From WJKR01 sp964556395 (GTDB lineage Archaea > Nanobdellota > Nanobdellia > Woesearchaeales > WJKR01): DNA of 64,000 nt. The translations under genes and the position numbers were made by a program. Below the pieces are notes generated by a model. It did no database searches. It worked only from the letters and a program-made list of their open reading frames with translations, and had not been told where the DNA came from. Where the stretch lies: positions 124,001 to 188,000 of the forward strand of contig CAZKVR010000001.1 in assembly GCA_964556395.1 (NCBI GenBank), given 5' to 3'. This document shows, one piece after another, positions 41,379 to 49,824 of this stretch (position 1 is its first letter; every line of letters begins with the position of its first letter).

Positions 41379-41857
41379 GCTTCCTCACCTTCTTTTCCGG
41401 CCTCGTAGTTCTTCACGAGTTCTTGCACGCGCCGGTAGAATTGGAGCATGTACTGGTAGTAGTTGGTGATGATGTCGATGTTGACGATCTCTTCCCGGCC
41501 TTCGACGACGGTCCTCATGGTGACGTTGCGGCGGTATTCCTGTTCCCGTTGCGGGTTGCTTCGGAACAGTTTTCGGAGTAGGAAGAAGAGTCCTATGTTG
41601 TCGATGATGACCTCGTCGTCGGGGTAGAGCTCTTTCACGAGGTTTCCTCGTTCGATGGGTGACGCCGGTATGCGTTCCACCTTGCCTTCCTCGATGCGTA
41701 TCTTGAGCAGTGCTTGTATGAGGTATTCGTAGCCGTCGATCATCCTATTGAGGATGTTGAGGAGGACGTCAACCGTCCGCGTGTATTTGAGGCTGACGTA
41801 GATCTGGTGGTCTACCCTTTTGAGTTCTTCTTGCGCGTCTTCGAGGCTTTGCATCAT
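41354..41857 (-). CDS. Hypothetical helical protein upstream of the ParA/MinD gene
   Basis: The ATG at 41857 overlaps the stop of the upstream gene (ATGATG). The 167-residue product has two helical stretches (EDAQEELKRVDHQIYVSLKY; YYQYMLQFYRRVQELVKNY) and a middle part with DDEVIIDNIGLFFLLRKLF. Its end overlaps the ParA/MinD frame by about 25 bases. It may be the partner of the ATPase. No family is recognised. Confidence 0.6.
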   Translation of the reverse strand: MMQSLEDAQEELKRVDHQIYVSLKYTRTVDVLLNILNRMIDGYEYLIQALLKIRIEEGKVERIPASPIERGNLVKELYPDDEVIIDNIGLFFLLRKLFRSNPQREQEYRRNVTMRTVVEGREEIVNIDIITNYYQYMLQFYRRVQELVKNYEAGKEGEEASDGTSES

Positions 41858-42324
41858 TTTGCGGTCACCAGTTGTAGGAGCTCGTGGACCAGCTCCTTGG
41901 TCTTCTTCAGGTAGTCTTTGAGGAGTGCTTCGTCGAGGGTTTTGAGGCGGTAGTCCTTGTCTGCCATGACGTATTTGCCCTTGCGGGGGAATTCCGTGGT
42001 CGATTGTTGGTGTTCTTGCACGGCTTCTCGTAGCTCTGCGATGAACCGGACCCATTTGAGATCGAGGCCGTGTTGGTGCACCACCTTGCTCTTGAAGGTG
42101 GAGAACTTGCTGTCGAACGTCTCGTTGAAGGCTGGGACGCGCTTGTGCAGTCGTTCGTAGTGGAGGACTGATGCCATGCTGTTGGTGACGGCCATGAACA
42201 GGTTCTCCAGGACTCCGAGTAGTATCTTTGGGTCTTTCACGAGCGGGTAGGTCATCGTGAGCATGTGGTCCGCCAACTGTATGTTGCGCCGCGCCTTGTC
42301 CTTGTACTGGACGAATCGTTCCAT
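41854..42324 (-). CDS. Hypothetical helical protein (first gene of the ParA/MinD operon)
   Basis: The 156-residue product is all helical, with AVTNSMASVLHYERLHKRVP and a C-terminal helix LKDYLKKTKELVHELLQLV. It resembles the HEPN-type four-helix pattern only loosely. A strong TATA box (ATATATAAAC, 42351-42360 on the minus strand) lies 30 bp upstream of the ATG, so it heads the three-gene operon with 41354 and the ParA/MinD ATPase. Function unknown. Confidence 0.6.
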   Translation of the reverse strand: MERFVQYKDKARRNIQLADHMLTMTYPLVKDPKILLGVLENLFMAVTNSMASVLHYERLHKRVPAFNETFDSKFSTFKSKVVHQHGLDLKWVRFIAELREAVQEHQQSTTEFPRKGKYVMADKDYRLKTLDEALLKDYLKKTKELVHELLQLVTAK

Positions 42325-42341
42325 GGAGAAGTTCTTCCTAC

Positions 42342-42950
42342 TCAGTGGAGGTTTATATATGTTTGGGTGGTGTGTATTGTGAGGTTCGGCTGGTGTTCGA
42401 TCTCTTTGTGGTAGCGGGCGAAGCGTTCGGGCGTGTTGTCCTTGAGGAGACCGTTTATGTGCTCTTCCAGCAGTCTATAGAACTCCTTCACCGGTGGTTC
42501 GTGCCAGTAGTTCTCGAAGAAGTTCTTCTTCGGGTCGAGTTCGCCGTGCATAGGCCATGTCCCTTTGGTAGTGACGTCTTGCGGGTTCTGGTAGGGGGTG
42601 GGTTTGATGATGACGTTGGTGCGGTCTCGGAAGTCGATGATCTGGTTTCCGTCTCTGAGGAAGTAATGGAGGCCTTCGCGGCCGTTGTTGTGGTCGTGGA
42701 GGTGTTCCATGAAGAGTTCGGGCTTGCGGCCTGCTAGTTGGAGGTACCATTGGGTGAGGAGTGTGCGGTCGAGGCAGGCTCCCATGAAGCTGGTGTCCTT
42801 GTCTTGGAGCAGTTGGTGGACGCTCCGTTGTGAGAATTTCTGCTTGAATTCGTCAGGCGTCCAGAGCTTGGTCTCAAGGTTCTCGTTCATCCAGCCTTCG
42901 ATGAAGGGTTCGAGGAGTCTCTTGAGGTACGCTTCGGATGCGGCGCTCAT
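42342..42950 (-). CDS. Transglutaminase-like fold protein (putative)
   Basis: The 202-residue product has the order Cys (FMGACLDRTLLTQWYLQL), His (EHLHDHNNGREGLHYFL) and Asp (QIIDFRDRTN), which fits the catalytic triad of transglutaminase-like cysteine peptidases, at about residues 59, 96 and 106. The match is by eye. The protein has no signal peptide, so it is cytoplasmic. It stands directly upstream of the ParA/MinD operon. Confidence 0.5.
   Translation of the reverse strand: MSAASEAYLKRLLEPFIEGWMNENLETKLWTPDEFKQKFSQRSVHQLLQDKDTSFMGACLDRTLLTQWYLQLAGRKPELFMEHLHDHNNGREGLHYFLRDGNQIIDFRDRTNVIIKPTPYQNPQDVTTKGTWPMHGELDPKKNFFENYWHEPPVKEFYRLLEEHINGLLKDNTPERFARYHKEIEHQPNLTIHTTQTYINLH
42351..42360 (-). 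promoter_or_regulatory. TATA box of the ParA/MinD operon
   Basis: ATATATAAAC on the minus strand, about 30 bp before the ATG at 42324. It overlaps the 3' end of the upstream gene (stop at 42342). Confidence 0.6.
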
Positions 42951-42986
42951 GGCTCGTCGGGAAAGAAAGGGTGTTTTTTAAGGTTT

Positions 42987-43337
42987 TCACTCGCTTTGGA
43001 GGTCCATGATGGCTTGTGCGAGGTCGCCGTCCGCCTCTTCGATGGCTTTTCGGGCTTCCTCTTCGGAGACGCCTGCTTGTTCCTTGACGGTCTCGACGTC
43101 CTCGTCCGAGATTTCAGGGGTTGTTTCTAGGGCTCGTTCTTGTGGTTCTCCGATGACTTGATAGGTCTGCTGGCCCATCATGTTGATCTTCGCCACTTGG
43201 GGTTGGTCGAAGACGTATTCCTTGTCTTCCGTCCGGATGATGACTTGCGTGGCAGGCATGTCTTCTTGCTGCATGCCCATGCGTTTCATGGCTTGTTTCA
43301 TCTGTCTGGAGTTCATGCCGGGCATCATGGGTATCAC
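42987..43337 (-). CDS. nac: Nascent polypeptide-associated complex protein
   Basis: The 116-residue protein has the NAC domain (TQVIIRTEDKEYVFDQPQVA, MMGQQTYQVIGEP) and a C-terminal UBA domain (VSEEEARKAIEEADGDLAQA). Archaeal NAC is a homodimer that binds nascent chains at the ribosome exit. It is co-transcribed with Sec61-beta (ATGA overlap), linking ribosome and translocon functions. Confidence 0.92.
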   Translation of the reverse strand: MIPMMPGMNSRQMKQAMKRMGMQQEDMPATQVIIRTEDKEYVFDQPQVAKINMMGQQTYQVIGEPQERALETTPEISDEDVETVKEQAGVSEEEARKAIEEADGDLAQAIMDLQSE

Positions 43338-43492
43338 AACGAGAGCCAGAGGAGCAGTTCTATAAGGATGACGACGACGGCGAAGATGACGATGTGGATC
43401 GGCTGGAAGACTATCTTGGATTTGTAGTCGTCGAAGTATTGCGTGATGCCTGCGCCGCTGGAGGGCATCCTGACCTTGTCGTTCTTGGCCAT
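43334..43492 (-). CDS. Sec61-beta (protein translocase subunit)
   Basis: From the ATG at 43492 the product has 52 residues: KVRMPSSGAGITQYFDDYKS before a single C-terminal membrane helix (VIFAVVVILIELLLWL). The PSSGAGI...YF pattern is the Sec61-beta signature. It accompanies SecY and SecE in the translocon. Longer frames upstream lack sense and overlap the divergent gene. Confidence 0.88.
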   Translation of the reverse strand: MAKNDKVRMPSSGAGITQYFDDYKSKIVFQPIHIVIFAVVVILIELLLWLSL

Positions 43493-43571
43493 GTCTTTGA
43501 GTAAACCCTTGTTGTTTAAAAATGTAATGGATGACGGAAGCTTCTTATAGGAGTGATGGAGAGTATAGGAT

Positions 43572-44297
43572 ATGGCCGAGGCTTCCCCATCGCAGCTGGT
43601 CCAGTACGTGAAAGGCACGTTGCGGCAAGGCTATTCTGAGCAGCAGGTCCGGCAGACGCTGCTGCAGAACGGCTACGATCAGGCTTCCGTCGACCAGGCG
43701 TTCTCCCTGGCGAAGGGCGAGAGGCAGCAGGGTCCTGCCAGGCCGGCTTCTTCCCGTACGAACAGGCTGGGTATAGTCGCGTTCGTCCTCGCCTTCGTCG
43801 GCCCTCTGTTTATCGGCGCTAGCCCTTCCTTCTTCCTTCAGGGTGTTGTCACTCCGGTGCTGGCAGGGTTGGGTGTCTTGGCGGTGCTAGCGACACTCAT
43901 ATTGGGTATAGTCTCGTTACGTCAGGTCCGTCGTCGAGGGGAGAAGGGTAAGGTGTTGTCCATCCTGTCCATAATCTTCGGCGGTCTTCAGGTTCTAGGC
44001 GTGATTCTTCTCGTCGTGGGTTTATTCTTTATGAGAAGTCTTTTCAGTGCCGGTGCCGATAGTATGGGAGGTCTTTTGGAGTCGCAGTCCGTCCAAGGGA
44101 GTGTGGACGGAGCGGATTCTGGAGACGCGCTCTCAGGTTTGATGGAGTCTCCTGATTTAGGGTGTAAGGAGGCTGGCGGCAGGTGTCTTACGCAAGAGAT
44201 ATGCGATGCGACGAACGGGACTGTCTTGGATTCCTTCAATGAAGGTTGCAAGGATGATGGTGAGAGTTACGTTTGTTGTGAGTCGTCGTCCGGCTGA
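43572..44297 (+). CDS. Membrane protein with N-terminal helical module and Cys-rich tail
   Basis: The 241-residue protein has an N-terminal helical module (about residues 7-45: LVQYVKGTLRQGYSEQQVRQ and following), three or four helices in the membrane (66-90, 92-112, 128-155) and a secreted C-terminal tail with four spaced Cys (CKEAGGRCLTQEIC; CCESSSG). The N-terminal module matches the C-terminal module of the surface protein at 45623. It diverges from Sec61-beta. Confidence 0.65.
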   Translation: MAEASPSQLVQYVKGTLRQGYSEQQVRQTLLQNGYDQASVDQAFSLAKGERQQGPARPASSRTNRLGIVAFVLAFVGPLFIGASPSFFLQGVVTPVLAGLGVLAVLATLILGIVSLRQVRRRGEKGKVLSILSIIFGGLQVLGVILLVVGLFFMRSLFSAGADSMGGLLESQSVQGSVDGADSGDALSGLMESPDLGCKEAGGRCLTQEICDATNGTVLDSFNEGCKDDGESYVCCESSSG

Positions 44298-44304
44298 AAA
44301 AAAA

Positions 44305-44675
44305 GGTGTCGGGTGGCGGTAAGCTGCCTTGTGTGCGGCCCCGGAGCACCGCCTTGGTGGTGCCGTCGGGCCTGACGACATTCGACTGAGCGTCTTTGTG
44401 GACTTGCACAGGCGGGGGCTCGCCGTTTCATCCTTTCCATGGGCGTCGTCGGCAGGTTATCTCACACCGGTTGCCTGGTGCTTCGCGTGCGTCATCCCAT
44501 GCCCGTGGGGGTCTCGTTTCGGGGCGGTTGCCGCGGCTTTCGCCGCCTCCCCACTACGGGGAGCCGCCGTTGTCCAGCGACGACCCTGGCTTGTTGCAGC
44601 CAGTGGTTGTCATCGCGTTGTGTGGGCAGACTTTCCTCAGCGCGTTGGCCGTGGGTCGTCTCGCCACCCGACGTG
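44305..44675 (-). ncRNA. rnpB: RNase P RNA
   Basis: The minus-strand RNA has the conserved block GCTGAGGAAAGTCTGCC near the 5' end (CR-I), a later GAAACGGCGAGCCCCC block, and matching ends: GTCGGGTGGCG near the 5' end pairs with CGCCACCCGAC near the 3' end (11-bp P1; plus-strand 44662-44672 with 44308-44318). The length, about 370 nt, fits an archaeal type A RNA. It removes 5' leaders of tRNAs. A TATA box lies about 25 bp upstream of the presumed 5' end, and the stretch contains no credible coding frame. Confidence 0.9.
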
Positions 44676-44692
44676 TTGGTGGAAGATTGATT

Positions 44693-44702
44693 GATTTATA
44701 AG
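44693..44702 (-). promoter_or_regulatory. TATA box of RNase P RNA
   Basis: CTTATAAATC on the minus strand, about 25 bp before the P1 helix strand at 44672; sets the 5' end of the RNA. Confidence 0.6.
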
Positions 44703-44824
44703 AGTATATTATTTTCAATAAAGAAAAATAAGAAACGACAGGATAACAACAAAGAATACAAAAACCAATTAATTTCCATAAAGAAACAATATAGTTTTAA
44801 ACCAACACGAACCAACAAGAAACC

Positions 44825-45622
44825 ATGGACAAGGTGAAAGCCCTCCAACAAAAAATCCTCGACTTCTACAAGCAACGAGGAAGAAGCCTGCCCTGGAGGG
44901 ACACGACAGACCGCTACAAGGTCCTCGTCTCAGAGATCATGCTCCAACAGACCCAGGTCGACCGCGTCACCCAAAAATACGAGGCGTGGATGAAGAGATA
45001 CCCCACAGTCAAAGCACTGGCGGAAGCACCCCTCTCGGAAGTCCTCAAGCTCTGGTCAGGCCTCGGCTACAACAACCGCGCCAAACGGCTCCACGACGCC
45101 GCCAAGAAAGTCATGGAAGAACACGACGGAGAAATACCTGACGAAGAAGAAGACCTCAAGCAGTTACCAGGCATCGGACCCTACACCGCCCGGAGCGTAC
45201 TCATCTTCGCAGACAACCGAGACCTAGCGACGGTGGACACGAACATCAGGCGGATACTCATCCACGAGCTCGGACTATCAGAAACGACCACTGACAAGGA
45301 ACTCTTCAAGCAAGCAGAAAAACTGCTGCCGAAAGGCCGGTCGAGGGACTGGCACAACGCCCTGATGGACTACGGCGCGCTAGAACTCACGAGCAGGAAG
45401 TCAGGGATAAGACCGAAAACAAGACAAAGCAAGTTCGAAGGCTCGAGAAGACAGGTCCGCAGCACCCTCCTCAAGCACGCGCTAGAGAAAGGAAGCATCA
45501 ACGGACGAGAAGCGAAAAAGCACTTCCCAGACACGGAGCACGACCCTAGAGAAGTATTGGAAGAACTCCGAGAAGAAGGACTCGTGGAAAGACACGGAAA
45601 GACATACAAGCCTAAAGGATGA
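44825..45622 (+). CDS. MutY-like adenine DNA glycosylase without Fe-S cysteines
   Basis: The N-terminal 190 residues are a MutY-type HhH-GPD glycosylase: RSLPWRDTTDRYKVLVSEIM, LQQTQV, the GLGYNNRA block, LPGIGPYTARS and ATVDTNIRRIL (catalytic Asp). In MutY four Cys following the MDYGA segment bind a 4Fe-4S cluster; here MDYGALELTSRKSGIRP contains none. The last 60 residues look like a winged helix (VLEELREEGLVERHGKTY) instead of the MutY NUDIX-like domain. It should act on A:8-oxoG or similar mismatches. TATA at ATATAGTTTTAA upstream. Confidence 0.85.
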   Translation: MDKVKALQQKILDFYKQRGRSLPWRDTTDRYKVLVSEIMLQQTQVDRVTQKYEAWMKRYPTVKALAEAPLSEVLKLWSGLGYNNRAKRLHDAAKKVMEEHDGEIPDEEEDLKQLPGIGPYTARSVLIFADNRDLATVDTNIRRILIHELGLSETTTDKELFKQAEKLLPKGRSRDWHNALMDYGALELTSRKSGIRPKTRQSKFEGSRRQVRSTLLKHALEKGSINGREAKKHFPDTEHDPREVLEELREEGLVERHGKTYKPKG

Positions 45623-46993
45623 CTAATCCTTCCCGAGCTTCTTCACGCAGTGCTCGATCTGCGCGGGCGTCCAACCCTTGTCCAACAGCAGGGGACGCAA
45701 GTGGTCCATGAGGTATCCTTTCTCGAAAGCCTTACGGAGGAAATCAGTAAGCATCTCCTCATCGTTATCGACGAACAAAGGCTCCTCCATATGTTCCTCT
45801 GAAGCGGATGGCTTCTCCTCCGCTTCAGCCTCGGACCCTTCGACGACGGCAGGCTTGCCAGAACCCTCGTCATGAGGCTTTTCCTTCTCGCTGGCCCCGC
45901 CATGTTCTTGCTTGCCGTCAGCCTCGCCGGGTTTTTCCTCTTGAGCCTTGGAATCCTCGCCTTCACCCTGCTCGTCCTCCTTGCTCTTACGCCGCTTCAT
46001 CTGGACGACGAGTCCGATGACGACCGCGGCAACAACGAGCAACCCTGCCCCGAGCCACAACGGGTTAGCGCCGCCGCTCGCGTCGGAAGAAGTGCCGTAA
46101 GGGTCCTCCTCGGGAGCGGTTTCCTGCGGCGGTGCAGACTCGTTACCAGGAGCGGCAGACTCGTTAACATCCTCGGAGGCGTTCTCGGACACGGCGTTGC
46201 CCGTCACCGAGGACGGGTCGTCATCGCCTTCCGCGCCGACGAGGAACGTGCTCAGGCCAGGCGACTCGGCCTCGTAGAACACGAACGTCATGTTCTCATC
46301 CACCTCCTCCGTCTCCAAGGAGTCCCACTCGAAGCCGTCGTAGCGGAACAGGACGACCTCGTCCTCAGCGACACCCTCCCCCTCGAGCCAGTCCTTGTCG
46401 ACCTTGAACGACAGCTGAGCCGACGATATATCATCACCTGACACGTCGTCGTGGTCGATGTCGAACAGGCGGTACAGCCGGCCGTCGAAGGAGGACGTCT
46501 CCTGACGGCTGGCGGCGTCGACCGCCTCCACCACCTTGATGCGCGCGTTGCTCACCTCGGCCTTGACGGAGACCTCCATGGCGGCGAACGACATGTCGCT
46601 ACGCGGGTTCGACACACGGAGAGAGTCATTGACAGAATCGGCATAGCTGGTGAACGACCGTGCCGTCTCGGCAGGCTCCGGTTCCGAACCCCCAGACGGG
46701 TAGAACGTGCCGCCACCACTACCGCTACTGCTGCTATCGTCATCGTCACCATCATCCTCAGGTGGAGGTGGCATGTCCGCGTCCGCGTCGAACGAGTAGG
46801 ACGAGCCTTCGAGCGTGTAGTTGGACGAGTTGCCCGACACCACGACAGTGCCAGTCCCTGCAGTAGCGGTGTAGTTCGACGAGTTACCGCTGGTCGCGAC
46901 CCCGTCAGTCGTGGCCGTGCCGGTGTACTCCTCGGCGGAAGCCGCTGCCAGGAGCAGCAGGGCCATGACGATTATGGTAGTCGCGGTTCTCAT
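45623..46993 (-). CDS. Surface protein with PGF-pre-PGF domain
   Basis: The 456-residue protein has a signal peptide, a Ser/Gly-rich region with several Asn-X-Ser/Thr sequons, a domain typical of PGF-pre-PGF proteins (about residues 120-250: AQLSFKVDKDWLEGEGVAED, YEAESPGLSTFLVGAE), a membrane helix near 305-325 and a long cytoplasmic tail. The tail ends in the helical module FLRKAFEKGYLMDHLRPLLL also found at 43572. Such proteins are surface glycoproteins. It meets the MutY-like gene end to end. Confidence 0.75.
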   Translation of the reverse strand: MRTATTIIVMALLLLAAASAEEYTGTATTDGVATSGNSSNYTATAGTGTVVVSGNSSNYTLEGSSYSFDADADMPPPPEDDGDDDDSSSSGSGGGTFYPSGGSEPEPAETARSFTSYADSVNDSLRVSNPRSDMSFAAMEVSVKAEVSNARIKVVEAVDAASRQETSSFDGRLYRLFDIDHDDVSGDDISSAQLSFKVDKDWLEGEGVAEDEVVLFRYDGFEWDSLETEEVDENMTFVFYEAESPGLSTFLVGAEGDDDPSSVTGNAVSENASEDVNESAAPGNESAPPQETAPEEDPYGTSSDASGGANPLWLGAGLLVVAAVVIGLVVQMKRRKSKEDEQGEGEDSKAQEEKPGEADGKQEHGGASEKEKPHDEGSGKPAVVEGSEAEAEEKPSASEEHMEEPLFVDNDEEMLTDFLRKAFEKGYLMDHLRPLLLDKGWTPAQIEHCVKKLGKD

Positions 46994-47002
46994 AAGGCAC
47001 CT

Positions 47003-48154
47003 TCAACAGGTCGCGGAGTTGTTGTCGAAACGCACCCACGCCGTGCCGTTGCAGTAGCACGGGTAGACGGTCGAGGTGTTGTCGTACATGATGACGGATC
47101 CTGCGGAACATGAGGGTTGGTTCGTCGAGGGGACGAGTTCAAGCACTTCTCCGATAGTGGCGTTCTCCGTCACGTTGAGGCTCCCGTTGATGAGCACATC
47201 CAGCGAAGTGTTCGTCACGGTAGACGTGTTCGCCCAACCACCGTCAAGGTCTGCGGGGATGCGCTCGTCGATGGTCTCGTTCAACTTCACCTCATCGAAA
47301 TGGATAGTCGTCGTGTCATTCCACAAGTAAGGACCCGAAGCGTTCTTCTGGGTATCCGTTCCAGACATGTTCACATCAGCCCAATCAGTGATTGCCTGGC
47401 CGTTGAGCGTGAGGTTGCCAGAGACGTTCACTTCATCCGCATGGACCGCCTGCGCGAACAGGCCCGTTATCTTTTGAGAGAGCGTGCCGAGCCAGCCGAA
47501 AAAACCTGTTCCGTTAACACTGAGGTTGTTCTGAGCAATCACGTTCAGGCTCGTCGTGGTGTTCGCGGAGTCATTCACCCAACCAGCATCATAGTCAGTA
47601 GGTATATGGGCATCGATAGTAGAGTTCAACTTTGTCTCGCTGAAACCGATGGTCGTGGAATTAATAGAGAGATAATCCCCAGACACATTCCTCTGCGTGT
47701 CGACAGGCCACGAGGTCCGACAAGTATCGTTGAGGCATAGTTCCGGAAAGGAAGCGTTGGTGCCGACGGCGAGGTTGTCGATGGAGACGTCCTGTAACGA
47801 CGAGATAGCCCCGACGTTCGACGTGAACGCTCTCCTTTCAGCCCCGTCGAAGTCGAGGTCTTCCCCGTTCACCCGCATGTCGAGGTAGTAGTCGGTCCCG
47901 AACGACAGGTCCAAGGGTTCAGAACCGTTCCCGAGCATGACGGCGTACGCGCCGTCGTTGACAGCGTCGTCGAAACTCTCGTTGTACAATAAAGAACCGT
48001 CTGACGCATGGTCGTAGATGAGGACTCGTAGGTCGCCGGAGGCTCCGTCCCCGCTGCTGTTGAGCACGGTGCCGTGCAATCCCATCGTGGCCGCTTGGGC
48101 CGCTGGTATGAGGACTAGCAGGAACATGATGCTGCAGATAAGATGTCGTTTCAC
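47003..48154 (-). CDS. Secreted adhesin-like protein with internal repeats
   Basis: The 383-residue protein has a signal peptide (MKRHLICSIMFLLVLIPAAQ) and no membrane anchor. After a beta-sandwich-like N-terminus, two repeats of about 67 residues occur (DTQRNVSGDYLSINSTTIGF and DTQKNASGPYLWNDTTTIHF), each followed by an LNxTID-IP-D segment. This recalls tail-fibre shaft repeats. About 20 Asn-X-Ser/Thr sequons suggest heavy N-glycosylation. A Cys-rich end (PSCSAGSVIMYDNTS) finishes it. It follows the next surface gene on the same strand. Confidence 0.7.
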   Translation of the reverse strand: MKRHLICSIMFLLVLIPAAQAATMGLHGTVLNSSGDGASGDLRVLIYDHASDGSLLYNESFDDAVNDGAYAVMLGNGSEPLDLSFGTDYYLDMRVNGEDLDFDGAERRAFTSNVGAISSLQDVSIDNLAVGTNASFPELCLNDTCRTSWPVDTQRNVSGDYLSINSTTIGFSETKLNSTIDAHIPTDYDAGWVNDSANTTTSLNVIAQNNLSVNGTGFFGWLGTLSQKITGLFAQAVHADEVNVSGNLTLNGQAITDWADVNMSGTDTQKNASGPYLWNDTTTIHFDEVKLNETIDERIPADLDGGWANTSTVTNTSLDVLINGSLNVTENATIGEVLELVPSTNQPSCSAGSVIMYDNTSTVYPCYCNGTAWVRFDNNSATC

Positions 48155-48203
48155 TGTTCACCCACCACTTACAGGTGTATGAGAAGACAGTCCTATAAAA
48201 AAC

Positions 48204-49601
48204 TTATCGTTCGCGGCGGTGTAAGAGCTTGGGAAGCCCTATGAGGAGTAGCGCCACGAGCGGTATGAGGAGCATGGGGAGGACGACGAGCCACGTCGAG
48301 TGGCGGTCACGCACGCCTTCGGCGACGGCGAGGGTGTTGCCGGTCACCTCAGCCTCTCCGTGCGTCTCGTAGGAGAGGTCCACCCGGTCGTCGACGGCTG
48401 AGAAGTGCCACATGATGAGGGGGTCGTCACGCACGACGACCGGGTCGTGGCTGAACACGACGTCCTCGACTGAAGCCGCCAACTCTTTCGGAAGGTATTC
48501 GACGACGGTGAGGTCTGCCACCTCGACGCCAGGGCGTGGTTCGATCGTCACGCTGAAGACCGTCCTATTGCTCTTCTCATCGTACTTCGGTGTCTTCGTG
48601 ACTGTGACGTGCTGGGGGGTCTCCTCCAACACGCCGATGAAGGAGTCCTGGTCGAGCCCGGTCAACCCGTCTTCGAAGAGTTCGCGATGGATGCTCTTGA
48701 CGAGGACCTCTTCCCGAGGCGTCAACCCGTCTATATCCTTCCCCACGACCGGGGCTTCTGCGGCTTGGGGCGCGAAGGGCCGTTCGGCTATGGTGAAGCT
48801 GACGGGGAGGTCTTCTGAGATGACGCCGGACCCGGCGTCGTAGGTGAAGGTGAGGTTTGCGGAGTGCTCTCCGGCGCGGCTCGTCCGGAGATGCCATGAG
48901 GCCGTGCAGAAGAGGATGTCCTCGTCCTCGCCGCAGTAGGCGTCCTGCCTCTCCAGAACCGTCCCGTCCTGCACGAGGTCTACGTCGATCTCCTTGCGCT
49001 CGCCGCCTTCGAGTATGAAGAGGGCGCGGAACAACGCTTCCTCGTCCTGCGAGATGTCGGCGGGGTGGGCGTAGGTGAGCGTGGCGTCGGTGAGGTGGAA
49101 TGTCTGCGTCGTGCCGACGAGCGTCGGGAGCGGTTTCCCGTCACTCTCGTTGCCGCCCGTGACGTTGCCGGTCTCGTTGGGCACGTAGCCGCACACCGGC
49201 GAGTTGACGGTCAATTCAGGGTCGCACGAGTACTCCACGACGCGCCCATCCCGGCATGTTGAGAACCCGTCGGGCGGGTAGTCATAATGGTTGTAGCCGA
49301 CGCACTTGTCCTCAGGGCATTCCGTGACCGGGCCGTCGAAAGAGGCTTCCCGTATCTCGAGGACTGAGCCGTGGCAGTAGAAGGAAATGCAAGGGTTTTC
49401 AGTGTCGATGAGTTCCTCTATCTGGTCGCACGAGCATCCGGCGTAGTCGAGGTTGTCGGAGGGGTCGATGGTCGTAGCGTCCTTAGGGGTGTCGGGACAG
49501 GCGTCGCGCTCATCTAACACCCCGTCCCCATCGGCGTCCGCGGCGAGGCCAACAGCAGGCAGGAGCAGCAGTGCGAGTCCGAGGAGTAGCGCTTGACGCA
49601 T
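48204..49601 (-). CDS. Membrane-anchored surface protein with thrombospondin type 3-like repeat
   Basis: From the ATG at 49601 the product has 465 residues: signal peptide (MRQALLLGLALLLLPAVGLA), a calcium-binding repeat (ADADGDGVLDERDACPDTP), a Cys-rich section (about 50-140), beta-domains and a C-terminal membrane helix with a basic tail (LLHRRER). A TATA box (CTATAAAT) lies 28 bp upstream, so the mRNA is leaderless and the longer frame is not coding. The Cys and repeats suggest an extracellular Ca-stabilised protein. Confidence 0.75.
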   Translation of the reverse strand: MRQALLLGLALLLLPAVGLAADADGDGVLDERDACPDTPKDATTIDPSDNLDYAGCSCDQIEELIDTENPCISFYCHGSVLEIREASFDGPVTECPEDKCVGYNHYDYPPDGFSTCRDGRVVEYSCDPELTVNSPVCGYVPNETGNVTGGNESDGKPLPTLVGTTQTFHLTDATLTYAHPADISQDEEALFRALFILEGGERKEIDVDLVQDGTVLERQDAYCGEDEDILFCTASWHLRTSRAGEHSANLTFTYDAGSGVISEDLPVSFTIAERPFAPQAAEAPVVGKDIDGLTPREEVLVKSIHRELFEDGLTGLDQDSFIGVLEETPQHVTVTKTPKYDEKSNRTVFSVTIEPRPGVEVADLTVVEYLPKELAASVEDVVFSHDPVVVRDDPLIMWHFSAVDDRVDLSYETHGEAEVTGNTLAVAEGVRDRHSTWLVVLPMLLIPLVALLLIGLPKLLHRRER

Positions 49602-49824
49602 GGTCTCACGCAAGGCGAGAGTGTATTTATAGTTTTCCCCCTCAACCATGGTTTGTAGATACGCTCGCTCTTGCCGTGGCACCTGAACGACTCTTGCAAG
49701 GATTCTTCTTATGAACCAGAACGGGTTTCTTGCCGAACGCGGAAGCAATCCATGCTTCTTACTCGGACTATTTCTACAACTCCCAATCGGAAGCTTTTAA
49801 TGTGAGTTGGTCCTGGGTGGCGTC

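Noticed and set aside
40645..41388. Minus-strand frame rich in Arg/His/Pro over the ParA/MinD gene
   Set aside because: It is the shifted frame; the frame with KGGTGKTT is the coding one.
44329..44701. Overlapping plus-strand frames in the GC-rich 44.3-44.7 kb region
   Set aside because: They fall in the RNase P RNA, whose P1 helix and CR-I block explain the conservation.
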